Assembly (NCBI RefSeq): GCF_004343775.1 | Contig: NZ_PTXL01000001.1 | Span: 310,001 to 374,000, forward strand | Direction of reading: 5' to 3' | DNA: 64,000 bases | Source: Burkholderia sp. SRS-46 | Lineage (GTDB): Bacteria > Pseudomonadota > Gammaproteobacteria > Burkholderiales > Burkholderiaceae | Shown here: one piece after another, positions 1 to 11,644 of the stretch | Position numbering within the stretch: position 1 is the first letter of the stretch | How the letters are laid out: each line of letters starts with the position of its first letter | The notes under the pieces: model-generated | Databases searched by the model: none | Told to the model about the DNA's origin: nothing | The model's input: the letters and a program-made list of their open reading frames with translations, nothing else | Program-made: the position numbers and the translations under genes

Positions 1-1208
1 GCGAGTGGCACACGCGCGCGCAGGTGTCGACGTTGTTGTTGCCGAACGCCGCGCGCACGAGCTTCTGCACGAGATAGGTTTCCTCGTTCGTGCAGCGCGA
101 CGACGTGATGCCGCCGATCGAATCGCGGCCATACTTCGCCTGCAGCTTGCGGAACTGCGTCGCCGCGTAGGCGATCGCTTCTTCCCAGCTCACCTCGCGC
201 CACGGATCGGTGATCCGGTCGCGGATCATCGGCTTCGTGATGCGGTCCTTGTGCGTCGCGTAGCCCCACGCGAAGCGGCCCTTCACGCACGCGTGGCCTT
301 CGTTCGCGAGCCCGTTCTTGTACGGCGTCATGCGGACGACCTGATTGCCCTTCATCTCCGCCGTGAACGCGCAGCCGACGCCGCAGTAGGCGCAGGTCGT
401 CACGACCGAGTGCTCGGCCTGGCCGAGCTGCACGACCGATTTTTCCTGCAGCGTCGCAGTCGGGCATGCGGCGACGCACGCGCCGCACGACACGCATTCG
501 GAATCCATGAACGACTCGCTCTCGCCGGCGGCCACGCGCGATTCGAAGCCGCGCGCCGCGATCGTCAGCGCGAACGTGCCTTGCGTTTCCTCGCAGGCGC
601 GCACGCAGCGGTTGCAGACGATGCACTTCGACGGGTCGTACGTGAAGTATGGATTCGACTCGTCCTTCTGCTCGCGCAGGTGGTTCGCGCCATCGAAGCC
701 GTAGCGCACCTCGCGCAGCCCGACGACGCCCGCCATGTCCTGCAGTTCGCAGTCGCCGTTGGCGGGGCAGGTCAGGCAGTCGAGCGGGTGGTCGGAGATG
801 TACAGCTCCATCACGTTGCGGCGCAGTGCCTGCAGCCGGTCGGATTGCGTGCGCACCTTCATGCCTGCTTCGGCGGGCGTCGTGCACGATGCCGGGTAGC
901 CGCGCCGGCCTTCGATCTCGACGAGGCACAGGCGGCACGAGCCGAACGGTTCGAGCGAATCGGTCGCGCAGAGCTTCGGCACGTTGACGCCGGCTTCGAC
1001 CGCCGCGCGCATCACCGACGTGCCGGCCGGCACCGTCACCGGCTGGCCGTCGATCTCGAGCGTGACGTCGGTATCGGCGTGGCGCCGCGGCGTGCCGTAG
1101 TCGGTGTCGTCGAACGGGTCGCGTGCGCGCGCTTCGGCGGCGCTCTTGCACGCGCACTGGCCGGAGCCGCAGCCGCCCTGACGGGCGTTGATCGGGTCGA
1201 GGGACATG
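1..1208 (-). CDS. fdsA: NAD-dependent formate dehydrogenase, alpha subunit (N-terminal part, cut by window edge)
   Basis: This is the molybdenum-pterin catalytic subunit that oxidises formate to CO2 in the cytoplasm and passes electrons to FdsB. The visible 402 residues hold the electron-relay region. A plant-type [2Fe-2S] domain has Cys80, Cys91, Cys94 and Cys108. A His-Cys3 cluster follows (His140, Cys144, Cys147, Cys153), then two ferredoxin-type [4Fe-4S] quartets (Cys195/198/201/205 and Cys236/239/242/246). The start of the molybdopterin domain carries Cys270, Cys273 and Cys277. A Cys-rich N-terminal head (residues 13-20) precedes the ferredoxin fold. The start is fixed by AAGGAG six bases before the ATG, 16 bases after fdsB. 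The Mo active site and the usual downstream accessory genes lie outside the window. Confidence 0.93.
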
Positions 1209-1224
1209 TGGGGCTCCTTCGTGG

Positions 1225-2802
1225 TCAGGCCGCAGCCTTGGCCGGGCCCGGCGCGGCGTCCTGGCCGGCGGCGAGACCGAAATCTTCGGGAAAGTGATCG
1301 AGCGCGGACAGCACCGGATACGGCGTCATTCCGCCCATTGCGCAGAGCGAGCCGGCGAGCATCGTGTCGCACAGGTCGCGCAGCAGCGTGACCTGGCGTT
1401 CCGACGTGTCGCCTTGGCGGATGCGCGCGATCGTCTCGACGCCGCGCGTGGAGCCGATCCGGCACGGCGTGCATTTGCCGCACGATTCGATCGCGCAGAA
1501 TTTCATCGCGTATTCGGCGAGCTCGGCGAGGTTCGACGTGTCGTCGTGCAGCACGATGCCGCCGTGGCCGACCACCGCGCCGATTGCCGTGTACGCCTCG
1601 TAGTCGAGCGGCACGTCCCACTGATGCTCGGGCAGGTAGGTGCCGAGCGGGCCGCCGACCTGTGCGGCGCGCGCGGGCCGGCCGGTCGCGGTGCCGCCGC
1701 CGAAGTCGAACAGCAGCTCGCGCAGCGTGACGCCGAACGCGAGTTCGACGAGGCCGCCATGGCGGATGTTGCCGGCGAGCTGGAACGGCAGCGTGCCGCG
1801 CGAGCGGCCCATGCCGAAGTCGCGGTAGAACGGGGCGCCGCGCGCGAAGATCACCGGCGCGGTCGCCAGCGTGATCACGTTGTTGATGACGGTCGGCTGG
1901 CCGAACAGCCCGGCGAGCGCCGGCAGCGGCGGCTTCGCGCGCACGACGCCGCGCTTGCCCTCGAGCGATTCGAGCAGCGCGGTTTCCTCGCCGCACACGT
2001 ACGAGCCCGCGCCTTTCGCGACATGCAGCTCGAATGCGTGCGCGGAGCCGAGCACGCTCGCGCCGAGCCAGCCGGCGTCGCGCGCCCGCGCGATCGCCGC
2101 CTCGAGCGTCGCGATCGCATGCGGATACTCGCTGCGCACGTAGATGTATCCGATCGTCGCGCCGGTCGTGATGCCCGCGATGATCATCCCTTCGATCAGG
2201 CAGTACGGGTCGCACTCCATGATCAGGCGGTCGGAGAACGTGCCCGAGTCGCCTTCGTCCGCGTTGCAGACGATGTATTTCTGCTTTGCGCTCGCGTGCC
2301 GCACCGTGCGCCACTTGATGCCGGCCGGGAACGCGGCGCCGCCGCGCCCGCGCAGGCCCGATTCGATCAGCGCGTCGCATGCGGCGTCGCCGTCGAGCGC
2401 GAGCGCGTGCTTCAGGCCGGCGAGGCCTTCGTGTTGCAGGTAGTCGTCGATCGACAGCGGATCGGTCAGGCCGATGCGCGCGAACGTGAGGCGCTGCTGG
2501 CGTGCGAGATACGGCAGCGCGTCGACGAGGCCGACGCCACTCGGGTGCGCGCCGCCGTCCAGCCAGCCGGCGTCGAACAGGGCGGGCACGTCGGCGGCCG
2601 ACAGGTTCGCGTAGCCGACGCGGCCGGCCGCCGTGCCGACTTCGACGAGCGGCTCGAGCCACAGCAGGCCGCGCGTACCGTTGCGGACCAGTTCGATGGC
2701 AGCGCCGCGCCGTTCCGCTTCCGCGATGATCGCGGCGGCGAGCGCGTCGGCGCCGAGCGCGAGTGCGGACGAATCGCGCGGGACGTAGATGCGGGTCGTC
2801 AT
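1225..2802 (-). CDS. fdsB: NAD-dependent formate dehydrogenase, beta (diaphorase) subunit
   Basis: FdsB is the NuoF-like flavoprotein that carries FMN and an iron-sulfur cluster and reduces NAD+ with electrons from FdsA. The 525-residue product has a thioredoxin-like N-terminal region and a glycine-rich FMN/NADH site (GRGGAAFPAG, about 152-161). NADEGD follows at 180-185, and a C-terminal [4Fe-4S] motif ESCGKCTPCR (Cys441, 444, 447) pairs with Cys487. A longer in-frame reading exists upstream, but the ATG at 2802 overlaps the fdsG stop by four bases, as expected for translational coupling. The order fdsG-fdsB-fdsA matches the known Cupriavidus/Burkholderia operon. Confidence 0.94.
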   Translation of the reverse strand: MTTRIYVPRDSSALALGADALAAAIIAEAERRGAAIELVRNGTRGLLWLEPLVEVGTAAGRVGYANLSAADVPALFDAGWLDGGAHPSGVGLVDALPYLARQQRLTFARIGLTDPLSIDDYLQHEGLAGLKHALALDGDAACDALIESGLRGRGGAAFPAGIKWRTVRHASAKQKYIVCNADEGDSGTFSDRLIMECDPYCLIEGMIIAGITTGATIGYIYVRSEYPHAIATLEAAIARARDAGWLGASVLGSAHAFELHVAKGAGSYVCGEETALLESLEGKRGVVRAKPPLPALAGLFGQPTVINNVITLATAPVIFARGAPFYRDFGMGRSRGTLPFQLAGNIRHGGLVELAFGVTLRELLFDFGGGTATGRPARAAQVGGPLGTYLPEHQWDVPLDYEAYTAIGAVVGHGGIVLHDDTSNLAELAEYAMKFCAIESCGKCTPCRIGSTRGVETIARIRQGDTSERQVTLLRDLCDTMLAGSLCAMGGMTPYPVLSALDHFPEDFGLAAGQDAAPGPAKAAA

Positions 2803-3299
2803 GCAGCCTCCCCGGTGTGGGAGACGGCGTCGGCCAGCAGCGCGTCGAATTTCTCCGGCGTGACCTTCGCGTGCAGTACGCCGTTGACCGTCATCGACGG
2901 CGATTGGGCGCAGAGCCCGAGGCAGTAGACCGATTCGAGCGCGACGGCGTCCGGCGCATCCGCGTGCGCCGCGCCGCCGTGCGCGGCGTCGAAGGTGCAG
3001 CCGGTGCGCGCTTGCGCATGGGCCGCGAGCGCTTCGCAGCCCATGCTGCGGCACGCTTCGGCGCGACACATCTGGATCGTCACGCGCGCCGGCGGCGCGG
3101 TGCGGAAGTGGTGGTAATAGGTGACGACGCCGTGCACTTCGGCGCGCGACAGGTTCAGGGCCTTCGCGAGCGGTGCGACGCAACCGGCGGGTACGTAGCC
3201 CGCGTCATCCTGGATCGCGTGCAGGATCGCGACGAGCGACCGGCCGGCGCGCACGTGGCGCTCGACGAGCGCATCGGGCGCAGGGGAATTCGGGGACAT
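2799..3299 (-). CDS. fdsG: NAD-dependent formate dehydrogenase, gamma subunit
   Basis: FdsG is a small NuoE-like electron-transfer subunit with one [2Fe-2S] cluster. The 166-residue protein has the helical N-terminal part and a thioredoxin-like C-terminal part. The cluster ligands are visible as Cys78, Cys83, Cys126 and Cys130. It is the first gene of the operon and overlaps fdsB by four bases. Its promoter must lie in the 131-bp divergent gap shared with fdsR. Length and cysteine spacing are normal for the family. Confidence 0.93.
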   Translation of the reverse strand: MSPNSPAPDALVERHVRAGRSLVAILHAIQDDAGYVPAGCVAPLAKALNLSRAEVHGVVTYYHHFRTAPPARVTIQMCRAEACRSMGCEALAAHAQARTGCTFDAAHGGAAHADAPDAVALESVYCLGLCAQSPSMTVNGVLHAKVTPEKFDALLADAVSHTGEAA

Positions 3300-3430
3300 C
3301 TGCTATGCTCCTCCAAAGTCTCATATGCGCTGGAAATTCATATACAGCACATGCAGACTTCGTTCTGATGGATTTTGGCCAACGATAAGCGGAACTTTTG
3401 TTGGTCGCAATAGGAAATCCGGGTGCATAA
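3300..3430. promoter_or_regulatory. fdsG/fdsR divergent control region
   Basis: This AT-richer 131-bp gap separates the formate dehydrogenase operon from its regulator. It contains the hexamer TCATAT twice (3321-3326 and 3338-3343, 17 bp apart). It also has an inverted repeat CCAAC-N16-GTTGG (3379-3404), whose left arm sits inside the palindrome TTGGCCAA (3375-3382). These are candidate FdsR sites by position. The assignment is inferred. Confidence 0.45.
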
Positions 3431-4510
3431 ATGATTCGAGTCGAATGCGACGCGTATTTGATCGTGCGCGACAGCAACGGGCGGACGGCGAGCCTGTCGG
3501 ACGCGGCGCCGCTGCTGGAGCTGGTTGCCGGGACGGGCAGCATCGCGCAGGCGGCGCAGGTCAAGGGGCTGTCGTACCGGCATGCGTGGGGGATGCTGCG
3601 CGCGCTCGAGGCCTGCGTCGGCGGGGCGCTGATCGAGACCGCGCGAGGCAAGGGGTCGACGCTGTCGGAACTGGGGCAGGCGGTGGTCGACGCGCAGCGC
3701 CTTGCGCGCAGCCGCCTCGACGGGAACCTGCGCGCGCTGGCGGCCGAAGTCGCGAGCGACCTGAACCGGCGGCTCGCGCAGCGCGACGGGGCCGTGCGGA
3801 TCCACGCGTCGCACGGTTACGCGGTCGCGGCCCTCGTCTCCGCGCTGGTCGATGCGCACGCGGCGGTCGACATCAAGTATCGCGAGAGCGTCGAGGCCGT
3901 GAAGGCGCTCGCGCGCGGCGAGTGCGAACTGGCGGGGTTTCATCTGCCGCGCGGCGCGTTTCGCGAGCAATGCGCGCAGATCTACCGGCCCTGGCTCGAC
4001 GACGCACGCCACGTGCTGATTCACCTGACGCGGCGCAAGCAAGGTCTGTTCGTGCCGCGCGGCAATCCGAAGCAGGTGCGCGGCCTGTCCGACCTCGCGC
4101 GCGACGACATCCGCTTCGTCAATCGCCAGCCGGGCTCGGGCACGCGCATGTTGCTCGACCTCGCGTTGCGACAGATCGGCGTCGATCCCGAGCGCATCAA
4201 CGGCTACGCGTCGGCCGAACTGACCCACTCGGCGATCGCGGCGTTCGTCGCGAGCGGAATGGCGGATCTCGGCTTCGGTGTCGAGCCGGCCGCGCGTCAC
4301 TTCGGGCTCGATTTCATCCCGGTGGTCGATGAGGATTACTACTTCGCGTGCGAGCGCGCGCGGCTCGACGAGCGTCCGCTTGCCGGCGTGCTGGCGCTGC
4401 TGCGCGACGCGCGCTATGTCGAGCGGGTCGCGCATCTCGACGGCTACGACCCGGCAGCGTGCGGCACGTTGACGGGCGTCGCCGCAGGGCTTGCCGGCGC
4501 GGACATATAG
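3431..4510 (+). CDS. fdsR: FdsR-type regulator: ModE/LysR-like HTH fused to a periplasmic-binding-protein-like domain
   Basis: This is the predicted transcription regulator of the divergent formate dehydrogenase operon. Residues about 20-85 form a ModE-like winged helix-turn-helix (SIAQAAQVKGLSYRHAW). Residues about 100-355 resemble a substrate-binding fold, including FVNRQPGSGTRMLLD. This pairing is typical of one-component regulators that sense a small anion or oxyanion. Divergent placement next to fdsG matches FdsR of Cupriavidus. Whether it senses formate, molybdate or another ligand cannot be read from the sequence. Confidence 0.8.
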   Translation: MIRVECDAYLIVRDSNGRTASLSDAAPLLELVAGTGSIAQAAQVKGLSYRHAWGMLRALEACVGGALIETARGKGSTLSELGQAVVDAQRLARSRLDGNLRALAAEVASDLNRRLAQRDGAVRIHASHGYAVAALVSALVDAHAAVDIKYRESVEAVKALARGECELAGFHLPRGAFREQCAQIYRPWLDDARHVLIHLTRRKQGLFVPRGNPKQVRGLSDLARDDIRFVNRQPGSGTRMLLDLALRQIGVDPERINGYASAELTHSAIAAFVASGMADLGFGVEPAARHFGLDFIPVVDEDYYFACERARLDERPLAGVLALLRDARYVERVAHLDGYDPAACGTLTGVAAGLAGADI

Positions 4511-4638
4511 CGGCCGCGCGGCGGCAACGCACGGTAACGGCGCCGGGCGCTAGCCACGCTGCAGCTATGGGGGATTTGCGCTACGCTTTCCGCTTGATCA
4601 ACGTTCCAACAAGCACGCCGGCAAGGCGTCGTTCCGCC

Positions 4639-4908
4639 ATGAAACTTTCCGTTCCCCTTTCCGCGGCAGCGTTGACCGCAAGTCTGCTGATCGCCGTTTC
4701 GCCGTTCGCGCTCGCGCAGAATTCGCCGGGCGTGCCCGGCGGCATCCTGAACGAACAGTTTCGCCTGAACGAGCATCCGCAGATGCCGTTCGCAGCGTCG
4801 GCACCGTCGAAGAAATACCAGGGCAGCAAGAAGTCCGCGATGCGTCGCAAGGCGGATGTGGGCGATCCGAACGGTTGCAACCTGAAGTGTCCGATGGACG
4901 GCGAATGA
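4639..4908 (+). CDS. Small secreted protein of unknown function, 89 residues
   Basis: The start was chosen at the ATG that begins a clear signal peptide (residues 1-26, cleavage after ALA before QNSPG). A longer in-frame reading exists but only adds untranslated-looking sequence. The mature part is about 63 residues, rich in Pro, Ser and Lys. It has a basic patch (KKYQGSKKSAMRRK) and ends with a short CNLKCPMDGE tail carrying two cysteines three apart. I do not recognise a family. The paired cysteines could form a disulfide or bind a metal in the periplasm, but that is speculation. Confidence 0.6.
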   Translation: MKLSVPLSAAALTASLLIAVSPFALAQNSPGVPGGILNEQFRLNEHPQMPFAASAPSKKYQGSKKSAMRRKADVGDPNGCNLKCPMDGE

Positions 4909-4980
4909 AACGAGGATGAGGGCGCCCGGGCAGCGCCAAGGCAGTTTCGCGCCCGGACGGACCGACACGCTTCATTCATT

Positions 4981-5017
4981 GCGAGCCCCGCGAAGCATGC
5001 CGCTTCGCGGGGCTCGC
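4981..5017. terminator. Strong hairpin after the 89-residue secreted protein
   Basis: A perfect 15-bp stem (4981-4995 with 5003-5017) encloses a 7-base loop. There is no long T tract, so termination is likely but may be weak. The rest of 4909-5208 holds no gene that I can support. It ends in a good ribosome-binding site (GGAGGTAG) for the next gene. Confidence 0.6.
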
Positions 5018-5208
5018 GCGTTTCTGCGCATGCCGGCCGCCGACGACGCGCGTGATGATCTGGCGCTTGCTAGTGGTTAACCCGTATCCTGGAAGTATGT
5101 CTTCCCGAAACCTGCCTTATTCTTAAGCAACCGCCTACATAAACTTCAGTTGTCGGTGATGAACAAGGTGTTCATCGCGAAAACGGACAAATCTGGAGGT
5201 AGATCATC

Positions 5209-5562
5209 ATGAAGTCGCTCGTTCAAGTCGCCGTCGTTGCTGCCGCTCTCGTTGCCCCGGTCGTGTCGTTCGCCCAGCCGGGCTCGCAGATCACCCGCGC
5301 CCAGGTGCGCGCCGAGCTGGTGCAGCTCGAACAGGCCGGCTACAACCCGGCTCGCGGTGAAGATCCGCACTATCCGGACTCGATCCAGGCCGCGACGGCG
5401 CGTGTTGCCGAGCAGCAGCGCAATGCAGTCGCGCAGGTGCAGGGTGTCGACGCCAGCGGTTACGGCGCACAAGCGCAGGGCGCGTCGGCAGCGGGTTCGC
5501 GCGCGGCGGTCGTGCGCCCGGCCAGCGAGGAAGAAATGAAGTCGTTGTACCGCGGCAGCTAA
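5209..5562 (+). CDS. DUF4148 domain secreted protein
   Basis: This 117-residue protein has an N-terminal signal peptide (about residues 1-22, ending SFAQP). The short conserved DUF4148 segment follows, recognisable from TRAQVRAELVQLEQAGYNP and a DPHYPDSIQAA stretch. Such proteins are numerous in Burkholderiales, often small and periplasmic, and their function is unknown. The start is supported by GGAGG seven bases upstream. The C-terminal third is Ala/Gly-rich and looks disordered. Confidence 0.8.
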   Translation: MKSLVQVAVVAAALVAPVVSFAQPGSQITRAQVRAELVQLEQAGYNPARGEDPHYPDSIQAATARVAEQQRNAVAQVQGVDASGYGAQAQGASAAGSRAAVVRPASEEEMKSLYRGS

Positions 5563-5726
5563 GCTGTACCGCGCCGGGCAGGCCGGACGGTACGCCGGGT
5601 GGGCCCGGCATCCGTTACCTCCTGCCGCCGGGGCTCCGGTGGCATTCCGCCTGGCCCGTCGCGGCTAGGCGCTTTTTCCCGAAGGAGGTCGGCAGCGTGT
5701 GTAGCAGACGGCGTTTCGCCGGCAAC

Positions 5727-5762
5727 AAAAAACCCCGCAGACGATGATCGCCGTGCGGGGTT
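5727..5762 (-). terminator. ssrA terminator
   Basis: Read on the minus strand, a CCCCGCA/TGCGGGG stem is followed by a run of six T residues, just past the 3' end of tmRNA. Confidence 0.75.
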
Positions 5763-5782
5763 CGTGCGTCGGAACGCGAATT

Positions 5783-6152
5783 TGGTGGAGGCGGCGGGAA
5801 TCGAACCCGCGTCCAGAAGCGCTCCACGACCAGTTCTACATGTTTAGTTCTGTCATTTGATTTAACCGAAGCGACGCGGACGAACACGCTGCACTCCGGC
5901 GATTCGCTAGATTTTCGACCCTGGCGTCGCGACGCCGACAGGGCTTAACTGACGTATATGACCTCTGGCGGTATTGCTACCGGTCTTGCGACACTAGCCC
6001 GTCAGTGAACTAGGCAGAGGACGGCGGCCCTTAGGCTGCCAGTGCGAACGTTTCGTCGTTTGCAGTTACGTTTTTCCCATTGATTAACGAGGTGACGGGT
6101 CCTCGACATGCCCTAGCCGCTTTACAACCCCTGTCGAAACCAGGTCGCCCCC
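5783..6152 (-). ncRNA. ssrA: tmRNA (transfer-messenger RNA)
   Basis: tmRNA rescues stalled ribosomes and tags the unfinished protein for proteolysis. The 3' end gives a T-arm (GGTTCGATTCC) and ends in ...CCTCCACCA, with CCA encoded at 5785-5783. The 5' end GGGGGCG pairs with CGCCUCC to make a seven-base acceptor stem containing one G-U. The segment following the 5' stem is the conserved CTGGTTTCGACAGGG. The internal reading frame (6063 down to 6031) encodes ANDETFALAA followed by TAA. Length is about 370 nt. The 3' half is the one-piece form; no permutation is seen. Confidence 0.96.
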
Positions 6153-6168
6153 GCGGATAAGATCAGTC

Positions 6169-6174
6169 ATTATA
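6169..6174 (-). promoter_or_regulatory. Putative ssrA -10 element
   Basis: A perfect TATAAT on the minus strand lies 17 bases before the mature 5' end of tmRNA and overlaps the gph stop codon. I see no good -35. The primary transcript would be trimmed at its 5' end by RNase P. Confidence 0.45.
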
Positions 6175-6886
6175 GCCCAACATCGCGCAGCAGCTCGCGC
6201 AATTGTTGTGTCGTCTCGACCAGATGTTGCGCCTGCCAGTCCTCCGGTGCGGTGCCGTCGCCGCAATAGCCGTATGCGGCGGCGACCGTCGCCATGCCCG
6301 CCGCGTAGCCGGCCTGGATATCGCGCAGGTCGTCGCCGACATAGACGATGCGTTCGGGTGCGATCGTCAGCTGCCCGGCCGCATGCAGCAGCGGGGCGGG
6401 GTGCGGCTTCGGGTGCGGCGTCGTGTCGCCCCCGACCACGCACGCGGCGCGCGGGCCGAGCCCGAGCAGGCCGACGAGCGGTTCGGTCAGGTGCATCGCC
6501 TTGTTCGTGACGATCCCCCAGCGAACGCCGCGTGCGTCGAGTTCGTCGAGCAGCATGCCGATGCCCGGGAACAGCGTCGTATGCACGCAAAGATCCGTCG
6601 CGTAGTTCGTCAGGAATTCGTCGCGCATCGCGTCATAGCCGGGCGACTGCGGATCGATGCCGAACGCGCCGCCGAGCAGGCCGCGCGCACCGGCGGACGC
6701 CAGCGGCCGCAGCGTATCGAGCGGCGTTTCGGGCAGCCCGCGCACGCGCTGCATCTTGTTGACGGCGGCCGCGAGGTCGGGCGCCGTGTCGGCGAGCGTG
6801 CCGTCGAGATCGAACAGCACCGCGTCGCAGCGCTGCAGGGGCTGATCGTCGAGCGTGGCCCGTGCGGTCGAGAGGGGAGTCGTCAT
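6170..6886 (-). CDS. gph: Phosphoglycolate phosphatase (HAD superfamily)
   Basis: Gph hydrolyses 2-phosphoglycolate formed during DNA repair. The HAD motif I is FDLDGTL, with the nucleophile Asp26 and Asp28. Motif II is in IVTNK, and motif III/IV is a Lys followed later by VGDDLRD. An upstream in-frame ATG at 6925 would overlap ubiG. The ATG at 6886, 16 bases after the ubiG stop, is preferred and gives 238 residues. The neighbour ubiG is commonly paired with gph in proteobacteria, and the two probably share a transcript. Confidence 0.9.
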   Translation of the reverse strand: MTTPLSTARATLDDQPLQRCDAVLFDLDGTLADTAPDLAAAVNKMQRVRGLPETPLDTLRPLASAGARGLLGGAFGIDPQSPGYDAMRDEFLTNYATDLCVHTTLFPGIGMLLDELDARGVRWGIVTNKAMHLTEPLVGLLGLGPRAACVVGGDTTPHPKPHPAPLLHAAGQLTIAPERIVYVGDDLRDIQAGYAAGMATVAAAYGYCGDGTAPEDWQAQHLVETTQQLRELLRDVGL

Positions 6887-6902
6887 GCCGGTCGAATGGT
6901 GA

Positions 6903-7601
6903 TCACGCGCCGCGACGGCACGCAACGAGGTAATTGATGTCGGTGTCGTTCGACAGCGCGAAGCGCTTGCCGAGCGGGTGATACGTGATGCCCTTGATTT
7001 CCGCGACGTGCAGATCCGTCGCGCGCACGAAGCCGGCCAGTTCCGACGGACGGATGAAGCGCGCGTAATCGTGCGTGCCCTTCGGCAGCAGTTGCGCGAT
7101 GTACTCGGCGCCGATCACCGCGAACAGGTAGGACTTCAGGTTGCGGTTCAGCGTCGAGAAGAACACCCAGCCGCCCGGCTTGACGAGCGTCGCGCAGGCC
7201 TCGACCACCTTGGCCGGCGACGGCACGTGCTCGAGCATTTCCATGCACGTGACCACATCGTAGGTGCCGGGCTCGCGCGCCGCGATCGCCTCGGCCGCGA
7301 TCGCCTCGTAGTCGACCGTCACGCCGCTCTCGAGGCTGTGCAGGTCGGCGACGCCGAGCGCTTCGGTCGACAGGTCGATGCCCTTCACCTGCGCGCCGAG
7401 GCTGGCCATCGATTCGGACAGGATGCCGCCGCCGCAGCCGACGTCGAGCACGCGCTTGCCTGCCAGATGGGCGTGCGCATCGATCCAGCCGAGGCGGACC
7501 GGGTTCAGGTCGTGCAGCGGCTTGAATTCGGCATTCGGATCCCACCACCGATGGGCGAGGTCGCTGAATTTCTGGAGTTCGTGCGGATCGGCGTTGGTCA
7601 T
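6903..7601 (-). CDS. ubiG: Ubiquinone biosynthesis O-methyltransferase
   Basis: UbiG is the SAM-dependent enzyme that carries out both O-methylations of ubiquinone synthesis. The 232-residue protein has the SAM motif [13 protein letters not shown] at 51-63, the acidic residue GID at about 74-76, and MEMLEHVP in the class I methyltransferase core. Length and order are normal for the family. It is the upstream member of a ubiG-gph pair. Confidence 0.93.
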   Translation of the reverse strand: MTNADPHELQKFSDLAHRWWDPNAEFKPLHDLNPVRLGWIDAHAHLAGKRVLDVGCGGGILSESMASLGAQVKGIDLSTEALGVADLHSLESGVTVDYEAIAAEAIAAREPGTYDVVTCMEMLEHVPSPAKVVEACATLVKPGGWVFFSTLNRNLKSYLFAVIGAEYIAQLLPKGTHDYARFIRPSELAGFVRATDLHVAEIKGITYHPLGKRFALSNDTDINYLVACRRGA

Positions 7602-7707
7602 GTCGGCAAACGGGCTACGGGAGGAGGGTGACGCGTGGTTGCATCCAGCCCCGAGTATATAAGCGGGCGCACGGCGAGGCCAGCGAGCGCCGAGGCGGGC
7701 GTCAATG

Positions 7708-7732
7708 AAAAAGCCCCGCCGAGGCGGGGCTT
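7708..7732 (-). terminator. Terminator of the OmpA-family gene
   Basis: On the minus strand a GCCCCGCC/GGCGGGGC stem is followed by TTTTT, 22 bases after the stop codon. Confidence 0.8.
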
Positions 7733-7754
7733 CGAAGCAGGCGAGAGCCGCGGC

Positions 7755-8426
7755 TTACTGCGCCGGGACGGTCGTCTTCTGCACTTCTTGCGTACCGACC
7801 ACTTCGACTTCCACGCGGCGGTCCGGTGCGAGGCAGGCGATCAGTTGCTTGCGGTTCTTCTGGTTGCAGCCAGTCGTGACCGGGTTGCGCTTGCCCTTGC
7901 CTTCCGTGTAGATCTTGTTGGCCGGGATGCCCTTGCTGACCAGGTACGACTTGACAGCTTGCGCACGGCGCAGCGACAGACGGTCGTTGTACTTGTCCGA
8001 GCCGATGCGGTCGGTGTAGCCCGTTGCGACGACCACTTCCGTGTTCATGCCCTGGATCTTGCCAGCCAGCTCGTCCAGCTTCTGCTTGCCCAGCGGCTTC
8101 AGCGTTGCCTTGTCGAAGTCGAACAGTGCGTCGGCTTGGTACGTGATCTTCTGGCTCGAGATTGCCGGAGCAACCGGTGCGACCGGAGCCGGTGCCGGAG
8201 CCTGGGCGACCAGTGCGCCATCGCACTTTGCGTTGGCGGTGGCCGGCGTCCAGAATGCATCGCGCCAGCAAAGCTCGTTCGTGCCGTTCATCCAGACGTA
8301 TTCGCCGGTACCATTCACCCAGTTGTCATTCACGGCTTGTCGCGACGCCGGCACCGATTGTGCCGATGCGGATGCAGCCATAACTGCGGTAGCTGCAATG
8401 AACGCGAGCTTTGAAAGTTTATTCAT
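7755..8426 (-). CDS. OmpA-family outer membrane protein
   Basis: The 223-residue protein has a signal peptide (1-22, ASAQ) and a short region containing WVNGTGEYVWMNGTNELCWR. A Pro/Ala/Val linker (about 74-90) and a C-terminal OmpA/MotB peptidoglycan-binding domain (about 95-215) follow. The domain motif GYTDRIGSDKYNDRLSLRRA includes the Asp and Arg that bind diaminopimelate in this family. There is no N-terminal eight-stranded barrel, so this is a short OmpA-like anchor rather than classical OmpA. AGGAG four bases before the ATG sets the start. Two cysteines in the C-terminal domain could form a disulfide. Confidence 0.88.
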   Translation of the reverse strand: MNKLSKLAFIAATAVMAASASAQSVPASRQAVNDNWVNGTGEYVWMNGTNELCWRDAFWTPATANAKCDGALVAQAPAPAPVAPVAPAISSQKITYQADALFDFDKATLKPLGKQKLDELAGKIQGMNTEVVVATGYTDRIGSDKYNDRLSLRRAQAVKSYLVSKGIPANKIYTEGKGKRNPVTTGCNQKNRKQLIACLAPDRRVEVEVVGTQEVQKTTVPAQ

Positions 8427-8502
8427 ATTTCTCCTCTCGAAATTGAGATTACCGCAGGTTTACTGCGAGCCTGTTGACGGTGACAAGTCATACATTGCTC
8501 GA

Positions 8503-8508
8503 AGTATA
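8503..8508 (-). promoter_or_regulatory. Putative -10 of the OmpA-family gene; note on the 8427-8939 gap
   Basis: TATACT on the minus strand lies about 75 bases before the start codon; the -35 is weak (GTTTTT, 16-bp spacing). The 513-bp gap 8427-8939 holds this promoter, a GCGCAA-AA-TTGCGC inverted repeat (8706-8719) and the gyrA promoter. I see no credible gene in it. Confidence 0.45.
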
Positions 8509-8839
8509 ACATTGGTGCGGCACAAAAAACGCGGCGCCGCTCTGTGTAGACTTCGAGCAGCGTCTAACTTTCAGTGCGTTGGCATTTTGCCATATCGTTC
8601 CCTTCCCACGAAAAAAAATCCTCCCCACCCTAAGAACGCCTATCCGTTTGTGGCGCATGCGCAACACCGGCCTGCCGTAACTTTCAGAAATTGTCAAGCG
8701 TGAAGGCGCAAAATTGCGCGTGGAGACAGGAAAGTTTCCGGGCGCGCGCGAAGCGGCGATGCGCGGTGCTCGCCGGAAACGAGGGGCACGCCGGCCGCCG
8801 CGCGATTTCCGCCTTACTTATATAGAGGGGGGCACGGAA

Positions 8840-8867
8840 TTGGCGCGAGAAGGGCGCATGTTAGAAT
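8840..8867 (+). promoter_or_regulatory. gyrA promoter
   Basis: TTGGCG and TAGAAT are separated by 16 bp, about 70 bases before the gyrA ATG. This is a reasonable sigma-70 match. Confidence 0.6.
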
Positions 8868-8939
8868 CTTGCGTTGCGTTGCTGATGCAGCGCCCACGCG
8901 AAAGGCGTTTCCGTCTTCGCTCCGAATAGATACGGATAC

Positions 8940-11543
<2,604 letters not shown>

Positions 11544-11644
11544 CCAAGGATGTGACTCTCTAGCGGCCGCAGGCAGGCGCGCCACTCACAAGGCGCGCCG
11601 CGTGAGGCGAAGTACTTATTCATATTTCCAAGAAGGGAGTGATG

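Noticed and set aside
5599..5847. 82-codon plus-strand frame before tmRNA
   Set aside because: It runs through the ssrA terminator and into the tmRNA 3' end on the opposite strand.
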